Source: Lachnospiraceae bacterium
Lineage (GTDB): Bacteria; Bacillota; Clostridia; Lachnospirales; Lachnospiraceae
NCBI GenBank assembly: GCA_024699325.1
Contig: JAILPS010000003.1
Span: forward strand, 1 to 64,000
Length of the DNA: 64,000 nt
Reading direction: 5' to 3'
The notes beneath the pieces are model-generated. The model ran no database searches. It saw nothing but the letters and a program-made list of their open reading frames with translations, and was not told where the DNA came from. This document shows, piece by piece, positions 1-9,002 of this stretch. The position numbers and the translations under genes were made by a program. Position 1 is the first letter of the stretch. Each line of letters begins with the position of its first letter.

Positions 1-2
1 TA

Positions 3-866
3 GAAGGGGCGCATGCAGCAATCATCGCCATGCTGGGAGATGACTGCGAGGATTATATGGCAAAGTCGGCGGTAAAATGGATACACAAAAAGTTCGGTGT
101 CAGCGTGATGACCTTGTCTCCGGCACATAAGGATTATGGTCATCACAATATGCCACTGGAACGTATCGGTAATGCCATCGAATATATGAGGGAAAGAGGG
201 ATTGGTAAATTTGGTATCGTCGGAGCATCTACTACCGGTATGCTTTCTCTCGTGGCAGCGTCCTACTATCCGGAGATAACGCTAACGATGGCACTTTCAC
301 CCAGCGACTTTATCATGGAGGGTTTTTATCAGGGTAAAAGGGACGGATATACGGAGTGGCCGGGTGAGAACGAGTCTACCCTGACCTGGCAGGGTAAGCC
401 TCTGCCGTATTTGCCGTATGCATATCGCCATCCCGAGTATGGACAGAAGATTAGGGAAGAATCTAAAGCGGGTGGGGATTTTGTCGCCTCAAGAAAAATG
501 TTCGATGAATCCGAGAGACTTCATCCTGTCAGAGAGGAAGAGAAAATTAAAGTCGAAAGGATAAAAGGGAAACTGCTTCTTATCGGAGCCGAAGATGATG
601 TATTGTGGGATACGGCAAAGTATATAAGGCGGATGGAAGCAAGGCTCAAAGAGAAAGAACATGAGTGCATAGCGGAAATACTCATTTATGAGCATGGAAC
701 TCATTTTATTTTTCCAGAGAGCCTTTTAAAAATGATCCTTCCTATAGGCAGCAGTCTGTTTATCCGCCTGTTCAGAGCAGGAAAAGAATATCCGGCGGAG
801 TGCAGAAAGACAAGAGAAGAGCTGGATATCAGAATATCTAACGCAATAAATGAATGGAAGAAATGA
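3..866 (+). CDS. Alpha/beta hydrolase, acyl-CoA thioester hydrolase (BAAT C-terminal) type, 5' partial
   Basis: The reading frame is already open at base 3 (EGAHAAIIAMLGDD), so the gene begins outside the window; the ATG at 30 is internal. Visible part is 287 residues. It has an alpha/beta hydrolase pattern: a nucleophile elbow GASTTG, an acidic residue in GAEDDVLWD and a late His in EHGTHF, giving a Ser-Asp-His triad in the right order. The Y-C-terminal spacing and the SPSDFIMEG segment resemble the BAAT/acyl-CoA thioesterase C-terminal family, which hydrolyses or transfers acyl groups from CoA thioesters. Seen: triad and fold pattern. Inferred: thioester substrate. No signal peptide can be judged because the N-terminus is missing. 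Confidence 0.7.
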   Translation, partial: EGAHAAIIAMLGDDCEDYMAKSAVKWIHKKFGVSVMTLSPAHKDYGHHNMPLERIGNAIEYMRERGIGKFGIVGASTTGMLSLVAASYYPEITLTMALSPSDFIMEGFYQGKRDGYTEWPGENESTLTWQGKPLPYLPYAYRHPEYGQKIREESKAGGDFVASRKMFDESERLHPVREEEKIKVERIKGKLLLIGAEDDVLWDTAKYIRRMEARLKEKEHECIAEILIYEHGTHFIFPESLLKMILPIGSSLFIRLFRAGKEYPAECRKTREELDIRISNAINEWKK

Positions 867-904
867 AACGCTGATGGTAGTTCCATTGGAAGTTAAAAAC
901 ACAA

Positions 905-930
905 AGAGCTCACCCTCAGCGGCGAGCTCT
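905..930 (-). terminator. Possible minus-strand terminator hairpin
   Basis: Inverted repeat AGAGCTC (905-911) / GAGCTCT (924-930) with a 12-base loop. On the minus strand it is followed by a T-rich run (CTTTGTGTTTTT). It follows no recognised minus-strand gene, only the short open frame ending at 929. Confidence 0.3.
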
Positions 931-1039
931 AAGCATTTACCATGGCCGGTAACACGGCTTTATCATCGATGTAATAATCGCAGGTAATCTTCCTGGAATT
1001 GTTGCCGTACATCTCAATGTTCTCCGGGAGATATGGCAT
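929..1039 (-). pseudogene. Possible remnant of a minus-strand gene 3' end
   Basis: A minus-strand open frame ends at 929 directly in front of the hairpin at 905-930. Its last 36 residues (beginning MPYLPENIEMYG, ending DDKAVLPAMVNA) have a charge mix like real protein, unlike the residues before it. There is no ribosome site in front. I do not recognise the family. It could be the tail of a decayed gene or chance. Confidence 0.18.
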
Positions 1040-1081
1040 TTTCTGCTTGACAAGACGCAAAGTCAATGATAGTATATGGCC

Positions 1082-1103
1082 GTTAGCTAATGCTGTTAAC
1101 AAA
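1082..1103. promoter_or_regulatory. Candidate TetR operator in front of the tetR gene
   Basis: GTTAGCTAA (1082-1090) followed by GTTAACAAA (1095-1103), 40 bases before the tetR start. The same two elements recur in front of the ABC exporter (1837-1869). A shared sequence in the two promoters fits autoregulation plus control of the exporter by the TetR protein. Confidence 0.5.
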
Positions 1104-1142
1104 CCGCATGTGATACAAAAGAGACTATAAGGAGTTGATGTC

Positions 1143-1757
1143 ATGCCAAGAGATAAGACTGTCAATCATATCAAAATCATGGCGGCAGCCAGAGCAGAAT
1201 TCCTCGAGATGGGATATGAAAAAGCGTCCATGCGCAGCATAGGAGATAGATGTCAGATTACGGCCGCAGGCATCTACAGGCATTGCAAGGACAAGGAAGA
1301 TTTGTTTTATCAGCTGGTCGCTCCGGCTAAGGAGAGGCTTGCCGAGTGGGCTGACAGACACATGGCGGGATATGAGGCGCCGATAAAGATACATGAGGAG
1401 CTGATGTGGAAGGATTCATATATCGATATGATGCGGGAGATTGTGTATCCCAATATGGAAGATTATTATCTTCTGATTGTCTGTTCCAAGGGAACAAAAT
1501 ACGAGAATTTCCTGAATGACATGACACAGATGGCACAGGAGAGGATACTTGATTTCATGGATGTGTTGCGCAAACAGGGGCATGAGATTCCTCTGATTAC
1601 GGCTTCACAGCTCCATCTTCTGCTGACCGCATATATCACAGCATTGTTTGAGCCTGTCGTGCACAATTATTCGTATGAGGAAGCGATGGGCGCACTTGAA
1701 ACTCTGGAGGAGTTTTTCCTGCCGGGGTGGAAGAAACTGATGGGCTTTCAGGGCTGA
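1143..1757 (+). CDS. TetR/AcrR family transcriptional regulator
   Basis: 204 residues, the usual TetR size. The N-terminal DNA-binding domain covers about residues 8-55: a helix with AARAEFLEMGYEKASMRSI followed by the turn and recognition helix ITAAGIYRHCKDKEDLFYQL, the classic TetR signature. The C-terminal part is the variable ligand-binding and dimer domain and gives no hint of the ligand. A ribosome site (AAGGAG, 1129-1134) precedes the ATG. It is followed by a terminator and then two ABC exporter genes; shared motifs in both promoters suggest it represses itself and the exporter until a small molecule, perhaps the exported one, binds. Confidence 0.9.
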   Translation: MPRDKTVNHIKIMAAARAEFLEMGYEKASMRSIGDRCQITAAGIYRHCKDKEDLFYQLVAPAKERLAEWADRHMAGYEAPIKIHEELMWKDSYIDMMREIVYPNMEDYYLLIVCSKGTKYENFLNDMTQMAQERILDFMDVLRKQGHEIPLITASQLHLLLTAYITALFEPVVHNYSYEEAMGALETLEEFFLPGWKKLMGFQG

Positions 1758-1787
1758 TCGGGACATCAATTAAATAATAATTATAAT

Positions 1788-1832
1788 CACCGTCTGGCTC
1801 CGCTTATGGAGTTCAGGCGGTGAGTTTGTTTA
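1788..1832 (+). terminator. Terminator after tetR
   Basis: Long hairpin: CACCGTCTG (1788-1796) pairs with CAGGCGGTG (1814-1822) with one G-T wobble. An inner GCTCC/GGAGT extends the stem to about 14 pairs. The tail AGTTTGTTT is only moderately T-rich, so read-through into the exporter is possible. Confidence 0.55.
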
Positions 1833-1836
1833 GGAC

Positions 1837-1869
1837 GTTAGCTAACAAAAATAATGCTTTGTTAACAAA
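1837..1869. promoter_or_regulatory. Candidate TetR operator in front of the ABC exporter
   Basis: Perfect 10-base palindrome GTTAGCTAAC (1837-1846), then TAATGCTTT and GTTAACAAA (1861-1869), ending 18 bases before the exporter start. It matches the tetR promoter element at 1082-1103 in content and order, with a longer spacer. Confidence 0.5.
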
Positions 1870-1886
1870 AAGAAAGGGCAGAAAAT

Positions 1887-3668
1887 ATGAATGAAGAAGC
1901 ATTAAAGAATGAAAAAAACTGGTTCGGGACTATGCTCTCGTACGCCAAGGGAAGCGGAGGAAGGCTGATGGGCTCTGTGGTATTGTCCATGCTAAGCCTT
2001 ACGGCCGGAATTGTTCCGTTCTACTGCGTTTACAGGATGCTTGATATGCATCTTGCAGGAAATCTGCAAAAAGAGTCCGTAATATATTGGTGTGTTGTTA
2101 TGCTGGGAGCATATTTTATCAAGGTTCTCTTTTTTGGCTTGTCGACAGGGATTTCACATTTCGTCGCATTTCATGTGTTGGAGGGGCTGCGTCTGAAGGT
2201 TGCGGATGTGTTTATGAGAGCACCGCTGGGAGAGGTCTACTCGCATTCTATCGGCGAAATCAAGAGTATCATAGTGGATAAGATAGAAGATATCGAGCCG
2301 CCGCTTGCACATGTTGTGCCTGAGGGAGCAGGACATATTCTTCTCCCGATTATCAGCTTCGTCGCGCTCGCCATGGTGGATATAAGAGTTGCGCTTGCGG
2401 CGCTCGCCGCATTTCCTCTGGGATTTGTATTTATGATACTGACATTTAAGATCAGCGGGAAAAGCCTTACTAAATATCAGGAGGCTAATGCTCATATGAG
2501 CAGCGTTATCGTGGAATATGTGGAGGGCATCGAGGTTATCAAGGCATTTGGCAAGGCCGGGGTGAGCTACGAAAAATTTGCGGGTTCCATATCAGAGTAT
2601 AAGGATTTTGTAATTGAGTGGATGAAATCCACATGGATAACCATGAAGTTGGCGTTCGCGTTCATGCCGGCAACGCTTCTGGGCGTGGTGCCTGTGTGCC
2701 TGGCGCTGATAGGAGATGGCAGCATAACCGTATCAGAGATGGCGCTGTCTGTAATGCTTGCGATGTCCATGGTTATCAGCATGGCTAAGATCGAGATATT
2801 CTCAAACGGACTTCGCCAGATGCAGTACACCGTGCTGGAGATACAGAAACTCTTAAACATTAAAATCCTGCCTGAGCCGGAGGAGGAGCATAAGCCGGAG
2901 GGCTATTCAATAGAGCTTAAGGATGTGCATTTTAGCTACGATGAAAATGATAAAGAGGTGCTCCGAGGCATAGATATGCAGCTGAAGGAGGGAAGTTTCA
3001 CAGCGCTTGTTGGACCTAGCGGAGGCGGCAAATCAACGGTGGCCAAATTAATCGCCAGATTCTGGGATGTCACGAGCGGAAGCATTAAAATCGGCGGAGT
3101 AAATATTAAGGACATGAAGGTGACATCTCTTGCGGATCTCGTAAGCTTCGTGACGCAGGATAACTTCCTGTTTTCACGCTCCATCATGGAAAATATAAGG
3201 CTTGGAAGACCCGGGGCAACTGACGAGGAAGTGAAGGCGGCGGCTAAAGCGGCGTGCTGTGAGGAGTTTATTATGAAACTTCCGGATGGCTATAACACCT
3301 CCGCAGGAGAGGCTGGAAAACGTCTGTCAGGAGGCGAGAGGCAGAGAATAGCTATCGCCAGAATGATGCTTAAGAATGCGCCAATCGTTATCCTGGATGA
3401 GGCGACAGCATTTACAGACCCTGAAAATGAGACGAAACTGCAGGAGTCCATCGCCAATCTTACCAAGGGTAAAACGTTGCTTGTGATTGCACACCGTCTG
3501 TCGACAATCAAGCAGGCGGACAAGATTGTTGTGCTAAACGGCGGAATAATAGAGGCACAGGGGACCCAGGAGGAACTCATGGAAAAGTCTGCACTGTACA
3601 ACAGGATGTGGCAGGCTCACATCGGGGCAAGAAACTGGGCAGCCGGCAACGGAAAGGAGATGCGATAA
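1887..3668 (+). CDS. ABC exporter, fused permease and ATPase, first half
   Basis: 593 residues. An N-terminal transmembrane domain (about residues 20-320, six helices) is followed by an ATPase domain: Walker A GPSGGGKST near 375, signature LSGGERQR near 480, Walker B IVILDEAT near 500, then the H-loop AHRLST. This is the half-transporter layout of multidrug and siderophore exporters. The next gene is a second, similar half starting on its stop codon, so the pair probably forms a heterodimer in the membrane. The TetR gene upstream and shared operator candidates suggest ligand-induced export. The start ATG follows AAAGGG. The substrate cannot be read from the sequence. Confidence 0.88.
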   Translation: MNEEALKNEKNWFGTMLSYAKGSGGRLMGSVVLSMLSLTAGIVPFYCVYRMLDMHLAGNLQKESVIYWCVVMLGAYFIKVLFFGLSTGISHFVAFHVLEGLRLKVADVFMRAPLGEVYSHSIGEIKSIIVDKIEDIEPPLAHVVPEGAGHILLPIISFVALAMVDIRVALAALAAFPLGFVFMILTFKISGKSLTKYQEANAHMSSVIVEYVEGIEVIKAFGKAGVSYEKFAGSISEYKDFVIEWMKSTWITMKLAFAFMPATLLGVVPVCLALIGDGSITVSEMALSVMLAMSMVISMAKIEIFSNGLRQMQYTVLEIQKLLNIKILPEPEEEHKPEGYSIELKDVHFSYDENDKEVLRGIDMQLKEGSFTALVGPSGGGKSTVAKLIARFWDVTSGSIKIGGVNIKDMKVTSLADLVSFVTQDNFLFSRSIMENIRLGRPGATDEEVKAAAKAACCEEFIMKLPDGYNTSAGEAGKRLSGGERQRIAIARMMLKNAPIVILDEATAFTDPENETKLQESIANLTKGKTLLVIAHRLSTIKQADKIVVLNGGIIEAQGTQEELMEKSALYNRMWQAHIGARNWAAGNGKEMR

Positions 3669-5434
3669 TGTTTAAAACAATCAAGAGAATCATAGATTGG
3701 TGCGGTGGTTTTAAGAAAAGCCTGTTTGCCGGATTCATATTTTCCTTTTTGTCATCCTGGGCGGTAGCGGCTCCGGTAGCATATGCAGGCTATGTGATCG
3801 CCGGCGTGGTAAGTGATATCAGGAGCGGAAGAGCAATCGATCCTTCGCTGTGGTATAAGAGTCTGGGGCTGATTACAGTTATGGTGCTTGCAAGGTTTCT
3901 CTTCGACTATCTGAAGGCGAGATGTCATGAGAAGATTGGATATGAACTGGTGGCCAGAGACCGCTTGTGGATTGGCGAGGCGTTAAAGCGCGTATCGCTT
4001 GGATATTTTCAGATCAATGACACAGGCGCAATCTTAAACGCCATCACGACGGGACTTGCGACGCTGGAAAACATGGGCATCCGAATGGTGGACAATTTTA
4101 TCGGCGGCTATCTGAATTTCCTCTGCATCCTACTGTTTTTGTTTGGCATAATTCCGCAGTGTGCGCTGATAGCGCTGGGCGGCGTTTTGGTGTCGTTCGT
4201 ATTTCTTCTGATGATATCAAAACACAGCAGAGAGAACACCAAAGTGTTGAGCGAAGAAAATGAGAGGCTTACAAGAGCAGCTCTTGAATATACCAGAGGA
4301 CTTCCGATCGTTAAGTCTTTTGGAATGGACGGGGAGTCGATAAAAGATTTTAAGGATGCCTGCAGAAGAGGAAGAGAGATTGCCCTCAAGATTGAGTGGG
4401 GCTTCATTCCATACAACTGTCTGCACATCTTCGCACTGAAGGCGGCGAGCGTGTGGATGATATTGGCGGTTATGTATGCGGGGATGAGCGGCAAACTGGA
4501 GTTGTCCATGGTGCTAATAGTAGCATTTCTATCCATGTCAATCTTCAACTCCGTGGAGCCTATCGCGGACAGCGCACATGTTTTGTCAGTCATCAACAAC
4601 GCATTTGACAAAATGAAGATATTCTCAGACGCACAGCTGTTAGACGCAGAGGGCGAGGATATCAAGCCTGAGAATTACGGCATCACATTTAACAATGTGG
4701 AGTTTTCTTATTCAGACGCAAAAGCGACCGAAGACAGAAAGGTTTTGAAGGATATCACGTTCACGATTCCTGAGGGCAGCACAACGGCGATTGTCGGTCC
4801 GTCGGGAAGCGGCAAGACAACCATCTGTAATCTGGTGGCAAGATTCTACGACGTCACCAAGGGTGAGATTACGCTTGGCGGTGTGGATGTGCGCAGGTAC
4901 AGCCTGGACAGCCTGTTATCAAACATTTCGATGGTATTCCAAAATGTTTATCTGTTCAACGACACTATCAGGGCAAATATCTGTTTTGGAAGGGAAAATG
5001 TCACGGAAGAAGAGATGATAGAGGCGGCGAAAAAAGCAAGATGCCATGATTTTATCATGGAACTTCCGGATGGCTATGATACTGTGATTGGCGAGGGCGG
5101 CGGAACACTTTCAGGTGGCCAGAAGCAGAGAGTGTCGATTGCCAGAGCAATACTGAAAAATGCCCCAATCATCATATTGGACGAATCGACTGCCAGCATC
5201 GACCCTGAAAATGAGCACCTGATCCAGGGGGCGCTAACGGATTTGTCCAAGGGAAAGACGGTCATTATCATCGCCCACAGATTGGCGACTATAGAGTCTG
5301 CGGACCAGATTCTGGTTATAGATGACGGACGCGTGGCCGAGAGAGGAAAACACGAGGAGCTTGTAAAGCTCGGAGGCAAGTATGCGAATTTTGTGAAAAT
5401 TCGCGAGATGGCAGAGAATTGGCAGATTGCATAG
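3668..5434 (+). CDS. ABC exporter, fused permease and ATPase, second half
   Basis: 588 residues from the ATG at 3668, which shares its first A with the stop codon of the previous gene (TAATG) and has AAAGGAG eight bases upstream. An in-frame start at 3608 is rejected because it lies deep inside the previous gene and has no ribosome site. Transmembrane domain about 15-310, then ATPase domain: Walker A GPSGSGKTT near 376, signature LSGGQKQR near 480, Walker B IIILDEST near 500, H-loop AHRLAT. Both halves keep consensus ATPase motifs. The tight overlap implies translational coupling and equal production of the two subunits. Confidence 0.88.
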   Translation: MFKTIKRIIDWCGGFKKSLFAGFIFSFLSSWAVAAPVAYAGYVIAGVVSDIRSGRAIDPSLWYKSLGLITVMVLARFLFDYLKARCHEKIGYELVARDRLWIGEALKRVSLGYFQINDTGAILNAITTGLATLENMGIRMVDNFIGGYLNFLCILLFLFGIIPQCALIALGGVLVSFVFLLMISKHSRENTKVLSEENERLTRAALEYTRGLPIVKSFGMDGESIKDFKDACRRGREIALKIEWGFIPYNCLHIFALKAASVWMILAVMYAGMSGKLELSMVLIVAFLSMSIFNSVEPIADSAHVLSVINNAFDKMKIFSDAQLLDAEGEDIKPENYGITFNNVEFSYSDAKATEDRKVLKDITFTIPEGSTTAIVGPSGSGKTTICNLVARFYDVTKGEITLGGVDVRRYSLDSLLSNISMVFQNVYLFNDTIRANICFGRENVTEEEMIEAAKKARCHDFIMELPDGYDTVIGEGGGTLSGGQKQRVSIARAILKNAPIIILDESTASIDPENEHLIQGALTDLSKGKTVIIIAHRLATIESADQILVIDDGRVAERGKHEELVKLGGKYANFVKIREMAENWQIA

Positions 5435-5502
5435 AAGAGAGCAGTTTGTCAAGAATTGTCTTGAAATAAAGCCACATTTATTTTAAAATATTTATAAGCA
5501 AC

Positions 5503-5534
5503 GGCGCTTGAAGATTACTTCAGGCGCCTTTTTT
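5503..5534 (+). terminator. Terminator after the ABC exporter operon
   Basis: GGCGC-TTGAAG / CTTCA-GGCGCC hairpin with an ATTA loop followed by six T. It ends only 28 bases before the next gene, so that gene has no room for its own promoter after the hairpin. Confidence 0.85.
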
Positions 5535-5561
5535 CGTGTATATGGAAGGGAGTGACAGATT

Positions 5562-8141
5562 ATGGCAGCATTTGACAGAGTTAAGTCGGGGATTCCTGAG
5601 ATGGATGCGGCGCTGGATAACATACGTCTTGGCGACAACGTCGTGTGGCGTGTGTCAGATCTCGGGCAGTTTAAGCTTTTTATGGAGCCCTATCTTGAGC
5701 AGGCGATTAGGGATAAGCGCAACATCATATATTTTAGATTCGCAAGCCACGAGCCGCTTGTAGAAGACCGCCCTGAGGTGAAAACAATAAATATTGCGCT
5801 GTCCCACAGATTTGAGACATTTACGGTGGACATCCATAATATTATAGACCGTGAGGGTTTGGATGCCTTCTATGTATTTGACTGTCTGTCTGAACTTCAG
5901 GCTGCGTGGGCTACGGATCTTATGATGGGAAACTTTTTTAAAGTCACATGTCCGTTTTTGTTTCAGCTAGATACTGTGGCTTTCTTTCCTGTGATCAGGG
6001 GCAAACATTCTGTTCATGCCATCAACAAGATCCTTGAGACAACTCAGCTGTTTCTGGATGTTTATTCAGATGACAGAAATATCTATGTGCGTCCGCAGAA
6101 AGTCTGGAACAGGGATTCGTCCACGATGTTTCTGCCGCACACATACGAGCCGGAGACCGGCGCGTTTAAGCCCATACTTGACGGCGTTAAGTCAAGCAGA
6201 TTTTATCAGGCTCTGGGGCATGTGCAGAGATCTTCTGACGAGCAGTTCTCAGATTCCTGGGATCTGTTCTTTAACAACACCAAAATGCTGTATAGAAACG
6301 GAGCAGATATAGGCGACAAATGCTCGCGCATGTGCAATATCATGATGACGCGTGACGAGAAGATGAGGCAGATGGTGAAGAGCAACTTCACGCCTGATGA
6401 CTATTTCGCGGTGAGGGATCACATGATTGGCACGGGGCTTATAGGCGGAAAAGCTTGTGGTATGCTGCTTGCCAGGGCGATTATAAGGAACAGGGAGCCC
6501 GATATATACGAATGTATGGAGCCCCATGATTCCTTCTATGTGGGGTCGGATTTTTACTACACATACATTGTGGATAACGGCCTGTGGGATCTGCGCATCA
6601 GGCAGAGAACCGAGGAGGAATATTTCACCCTGGCGGACACATTTGCCGATAAGCTTATGGAGGGAGAGTTTTCTTCGCAGATGCGCAAGCAGTTCCTTCA
6701 CATCATCGAATACTATGGTCAGGACCCCTATATCGTGAGGTCGAGCAGTATTCTAGAGGACGGCTTTGGCAATGCATTTGCCGGGAAATATGAATCTGTG
6801 TTCTGCGTTAACCGAGGCACCCTGGAGGAGAGGCTTGCCGAGTTTGAGAACGCAATCAAGACCGTGTATGCCAGCTCCATGAGTCTCTCCGCGCTGGATT
6901 ACAGGAAGAGGAGAGGGCTTGACAAAAGAGATGAGCAGATGTCGCTTCTCATTCAGAGAGTTTCAGGCTCATATTATGGCTCGTATTACATGCCGTGCGC
7001 TGCTGGCGTGGGCTATTCCTACAGCCCCTACAGGGTTATGAGGGATTCAGACCCCGCGGCAGGAATGCTGAGGCTTGTCATGGGACTTGGAACATCAGCG
7101 GTTGACAGAACGGAGGGCTCGTACCCACGCATCGTCAATCTTGACGACCCACAGAGGTCTTCATATTCCTCCTCCGCGGATAAACACAGGTTCTCTCAGG
7201 GCAAGGCTGAGGTTATAAATATTGGAGAGCACATGCTCGAAAAACTAACCTACGATAAGCTTGAAACGTCAATCCCAAGATACCTTGACAACATCCTGAT
7301 TGAGCACGACTATGAGGCGGAATCAAGACTTAGGGAAATGGGAAGCCCAAGACCTGTCAAGTTTATTTCCTGCAAGGGGCTTGTCTCCAACAGTAAGCTC
7401 ATGGGGCAGATGAAGAGGATGCTTCGCTGCATCCAGGACGAATATGAATATCCTGTAGACACGGAGTTTACAATCAACATTTCTGATAACGGCGACTATT
7501 CGGTTGATCTGTTGCAGTGTCGTCCGCTTCAGATACAGAAGACTTCTTCAGGAACGGTGATTCCTGATGATATCAGCGAGGAACACATTTTCCTTGAGAG
7601 CAGGGGAGCGTCCATGGGCATGTCCAAGACGACTGACATCGACATAATCGTGTATGTGGACTCTGTCAACTACTACAATATGCCTTACAGGGACAAATAC
7701 GCTGTGGCAAGGCTTATCGGCAGGCTCAACTGGCACTACAGGGATATGGGAAAACACATGATGTTGATTGTTCCCGGACGCATAGGAACCACATCGCCGG
7801 AACTTGGAGTTCCCACTTCGTTTTCCGACATAAGCGAATTCGAGATTATCTGCGAGACCGAGGAAACTGAAGCTGGTTACAATCCTGAGCTGTCCTACGG
7901 AAGCCACATTTTCCAGGACCTTGTTGAGGCGCAGATACTCTATACCGCGGTGTTCAAGAACTCTCACACGATACATTTTAATACGGAGATTCTTAAACGG
8001 TGCCCCGACCTGTTAGGAACATTTGAGGACGTCGAAGGCCTCAAGGATATAATTCATGTCTATGATGTCTCAGGTAGGCAGTGCAGGGTGTATAACGACA
8101 TTGCAAATGAACACCTGATGATTGCCTGTGAGGCAGACTAG
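5562..8141 (+). CDS. KaiC-like N-terminus fused to PEP-synthase/PPDK ATP-binding domain
   Basis: 859 residues. The start has KSGIPEMDAALDNIRLGDNV, like the opening of KaiC/RadA-type ATPases (GIPxLDxxL...GDN), but the following Walker A lysine motif is absent, so this part (about 1-230) may be inactive. The middle and C-terminal part is the PPDK_N ATP-grasp domain: GTGLIGGKACGMLLAR near 286-302, and YIVRSSSILEDGFGNAFAGKYES near 390-412, the typical VRSS..ED...FAG signature. The phosphohistidine swivel domain and PEP-binding barrel of true PEP synthase are missing. It may therefore phosphorylate a separate partner rather than make PEP. ATG follows AAGGGAGTGA. Its stop overlaps the sdaAA stop on the other strand. 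Confidence 0.75.
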   Translation: MAAFDRVKSGIPEMDAALDNIRLGDNVVWRVSDLGQFKLFMEPYLEQAIRDKRNIIYFRFASHEPLVEDRPEVKTINIALSHRFETFTVDIHNIIDREGLDAFYVFDCLSELQAAWATDLMMGNFFKVTCPFLFQLDTVAFFPVIRGKHSVHAINKILETTQLFLDVYSDDRNIYVRPQKVWNRDSSTMFLPHTYEPETGAFKPILDGVKSSRFYQALGHVQRSSDEQFSDSWDLFFNNTKMLYRNGADIGDKCSRMCNIMMTRDEKMRQMVKSNFTPDDYFAVRDHMIGTGLIGGKACGMLLARAIIRNREPDIYECMEPHDSFYVGSDFYYTYIVDNGLWDLRIRQRTEEEYFTLADTFADKLMEGEFSSQMRKQFLHIIEYYGQDPYIVRSSSILEDGFGNAFAGKYESVFCVNRGTLEERLAEFENAIKTVYASSMSLSALDYRKRRGLDKRDEQMSLLIQRVSGSYYGSYYMPCAAGVGYSYSPYRVMRDSDPAAGMLRLVMGLGTSAVDRTEGSYPRIVNLDDPQRSSYSSSADKHRFSQGKAEVINIGEHMLEKLTYDKLETSIPRYLDNILIEHDYEAESRLREMGSPRPVKFISCKGLVSNSKLMGQMKRMLRCIQDEYEYPVDTEFTINISDNGDYSVDLLQCRPLQIQKTSSGTVIPDDISEEHIFLESRGASMGMSKTTDIDIIVYVDSVNYYNMPYRDKYAVARLIGRLNWHYRDMGKHMMLIVPGRIGTTSPELGVPTSFSDISEFEIICETEETEAGYNPELSYGSHIFQDLVEAQILYTAVFKNSHTIHFNTEILKRCPDLLGTFEDVEGLKDIIHVYDVSGRQCRVYNDIANEHLMIACEAD

Positions 8142-9001
8142 ATTAGTTTAGCTGCTATTTTGCGACCTGTCGGGGTAGCAGCTAAACCGCCCGCGCCTGT
8201 CTCGCGAATGGCCGGACTCATGCTTCGCCCAATGTTTTTCATCGCGTCAATAACTTCGTCCGGGGGAATCCTGCTAAATACACCTGACATAGCTAAGTCA
8301 GCGCTGGATACAGCGTTAATGGCGCCGATTACATTGCGCTTAACACAGGGAACCTCCACTAAACCGGCAACCGGGTCACACGCGAGGCCAAGTAACCCCT
8401 TCAAAGCGATTGCAGCGCCGTGGATAATCTGGTTGGCATCGCCGCCCATCAGATATACCAGGGCGCCTGCTGCCATTGCAGAGGCTGAGCCGATTTCTGC
8501 CTGACATCCCCCCTCAGCCCCTGAGAGGGTTGCTCTTGACGCAATCACACCGCCAATTCCAGCGGCAACGTACAGAGCTTCAACCATGCGAGCCTCTGAT
8601 GTATTATATGTTTCCTGAAAACTTACCAATGTGGCTGGGACCACCCCACATGAACCTGCGGTGGGAGCGGCCACAATTCGCTTCATGCATGCGTTTGATT
8701 CACTTACGCGCAGTGCTTTTTCCATGACAAGACCTGTAAACTCACCACACAATAAGCCATTCTCGGTGCGGCGTTTTCTAACTTTTTCCGCCTCCGTTCC
8801 AACTAGTCCGCTGTGACTTTTTAGATTAGCCTGATACTGCAAATCAGAGTCCTTCATCGCCCCATAGAAATATTTCATATGTGAAAAATGCTCTGATAAA
8901 CTGCAGTTTTGCTCCTTGGCGTCTTCTAATGCAATTACTTCATAAAAAGATTTGTTATCCTCCACACAACGTGTTTTGATTTCTTCTAAAGAGTGAAACA
9001 T
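8138..9001 (-). CDS. sdaAA: L-serine dehydratase, iron-sulfur-dependent, alpha subunit
   Basis: 287 residues, full length for the alpha subunit. It deaminates L-serine to pyruvate and ammonia in the cytosol using a 4Fe-4S cluster. The cluster cysteines are visible in APTAGSCGVVPA, GAEGGCQAEIG and GLACDPVAGLVEVPC, and the family tail GGLAATPTGRKIA is present. The ATG at 9001 is preceded by GGAGGAGGT lying in the end of sdaAB, one base apart, so the two subunits are co-translated. The gene converges on the PPDK-like gene and the two stop codons overlap by four bases, leaving no room for a terminator. Confidence 0.96.
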   Translation of the reverse strand: MFHSLEEIKTRCVEDNKSFYEVIALEDAKEQNCSLSEHFSHMKYFYGAMKDSDLQYQANLKSHSGLVGTEAEKVRKRRTENGLLCGEFTGLVMEKALRVSESNACMKRIVAAPTAGSCGVVPATLVSFQETYNTSEARMVEALYVAAGIGGVIASRATLSGAEGGCQAEIGSASAMAAGALVYLMGGDANQIIHGAAIALKGLLGLACDPVAGLVEVPCVKRNVIGAINAVSSADLAMSGVFSRIPPDEVIDAMKNIGRSMSPAIRETGAGGLAATPTGRKIAAKLI

Positions 9002-9002
9002 G

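Noticed and set aside
4108-4665. 185-residue minus-strand frame inside the second ABC half
   Set aside because: Antisense of the membrane domain of a clear gene, with no family features.
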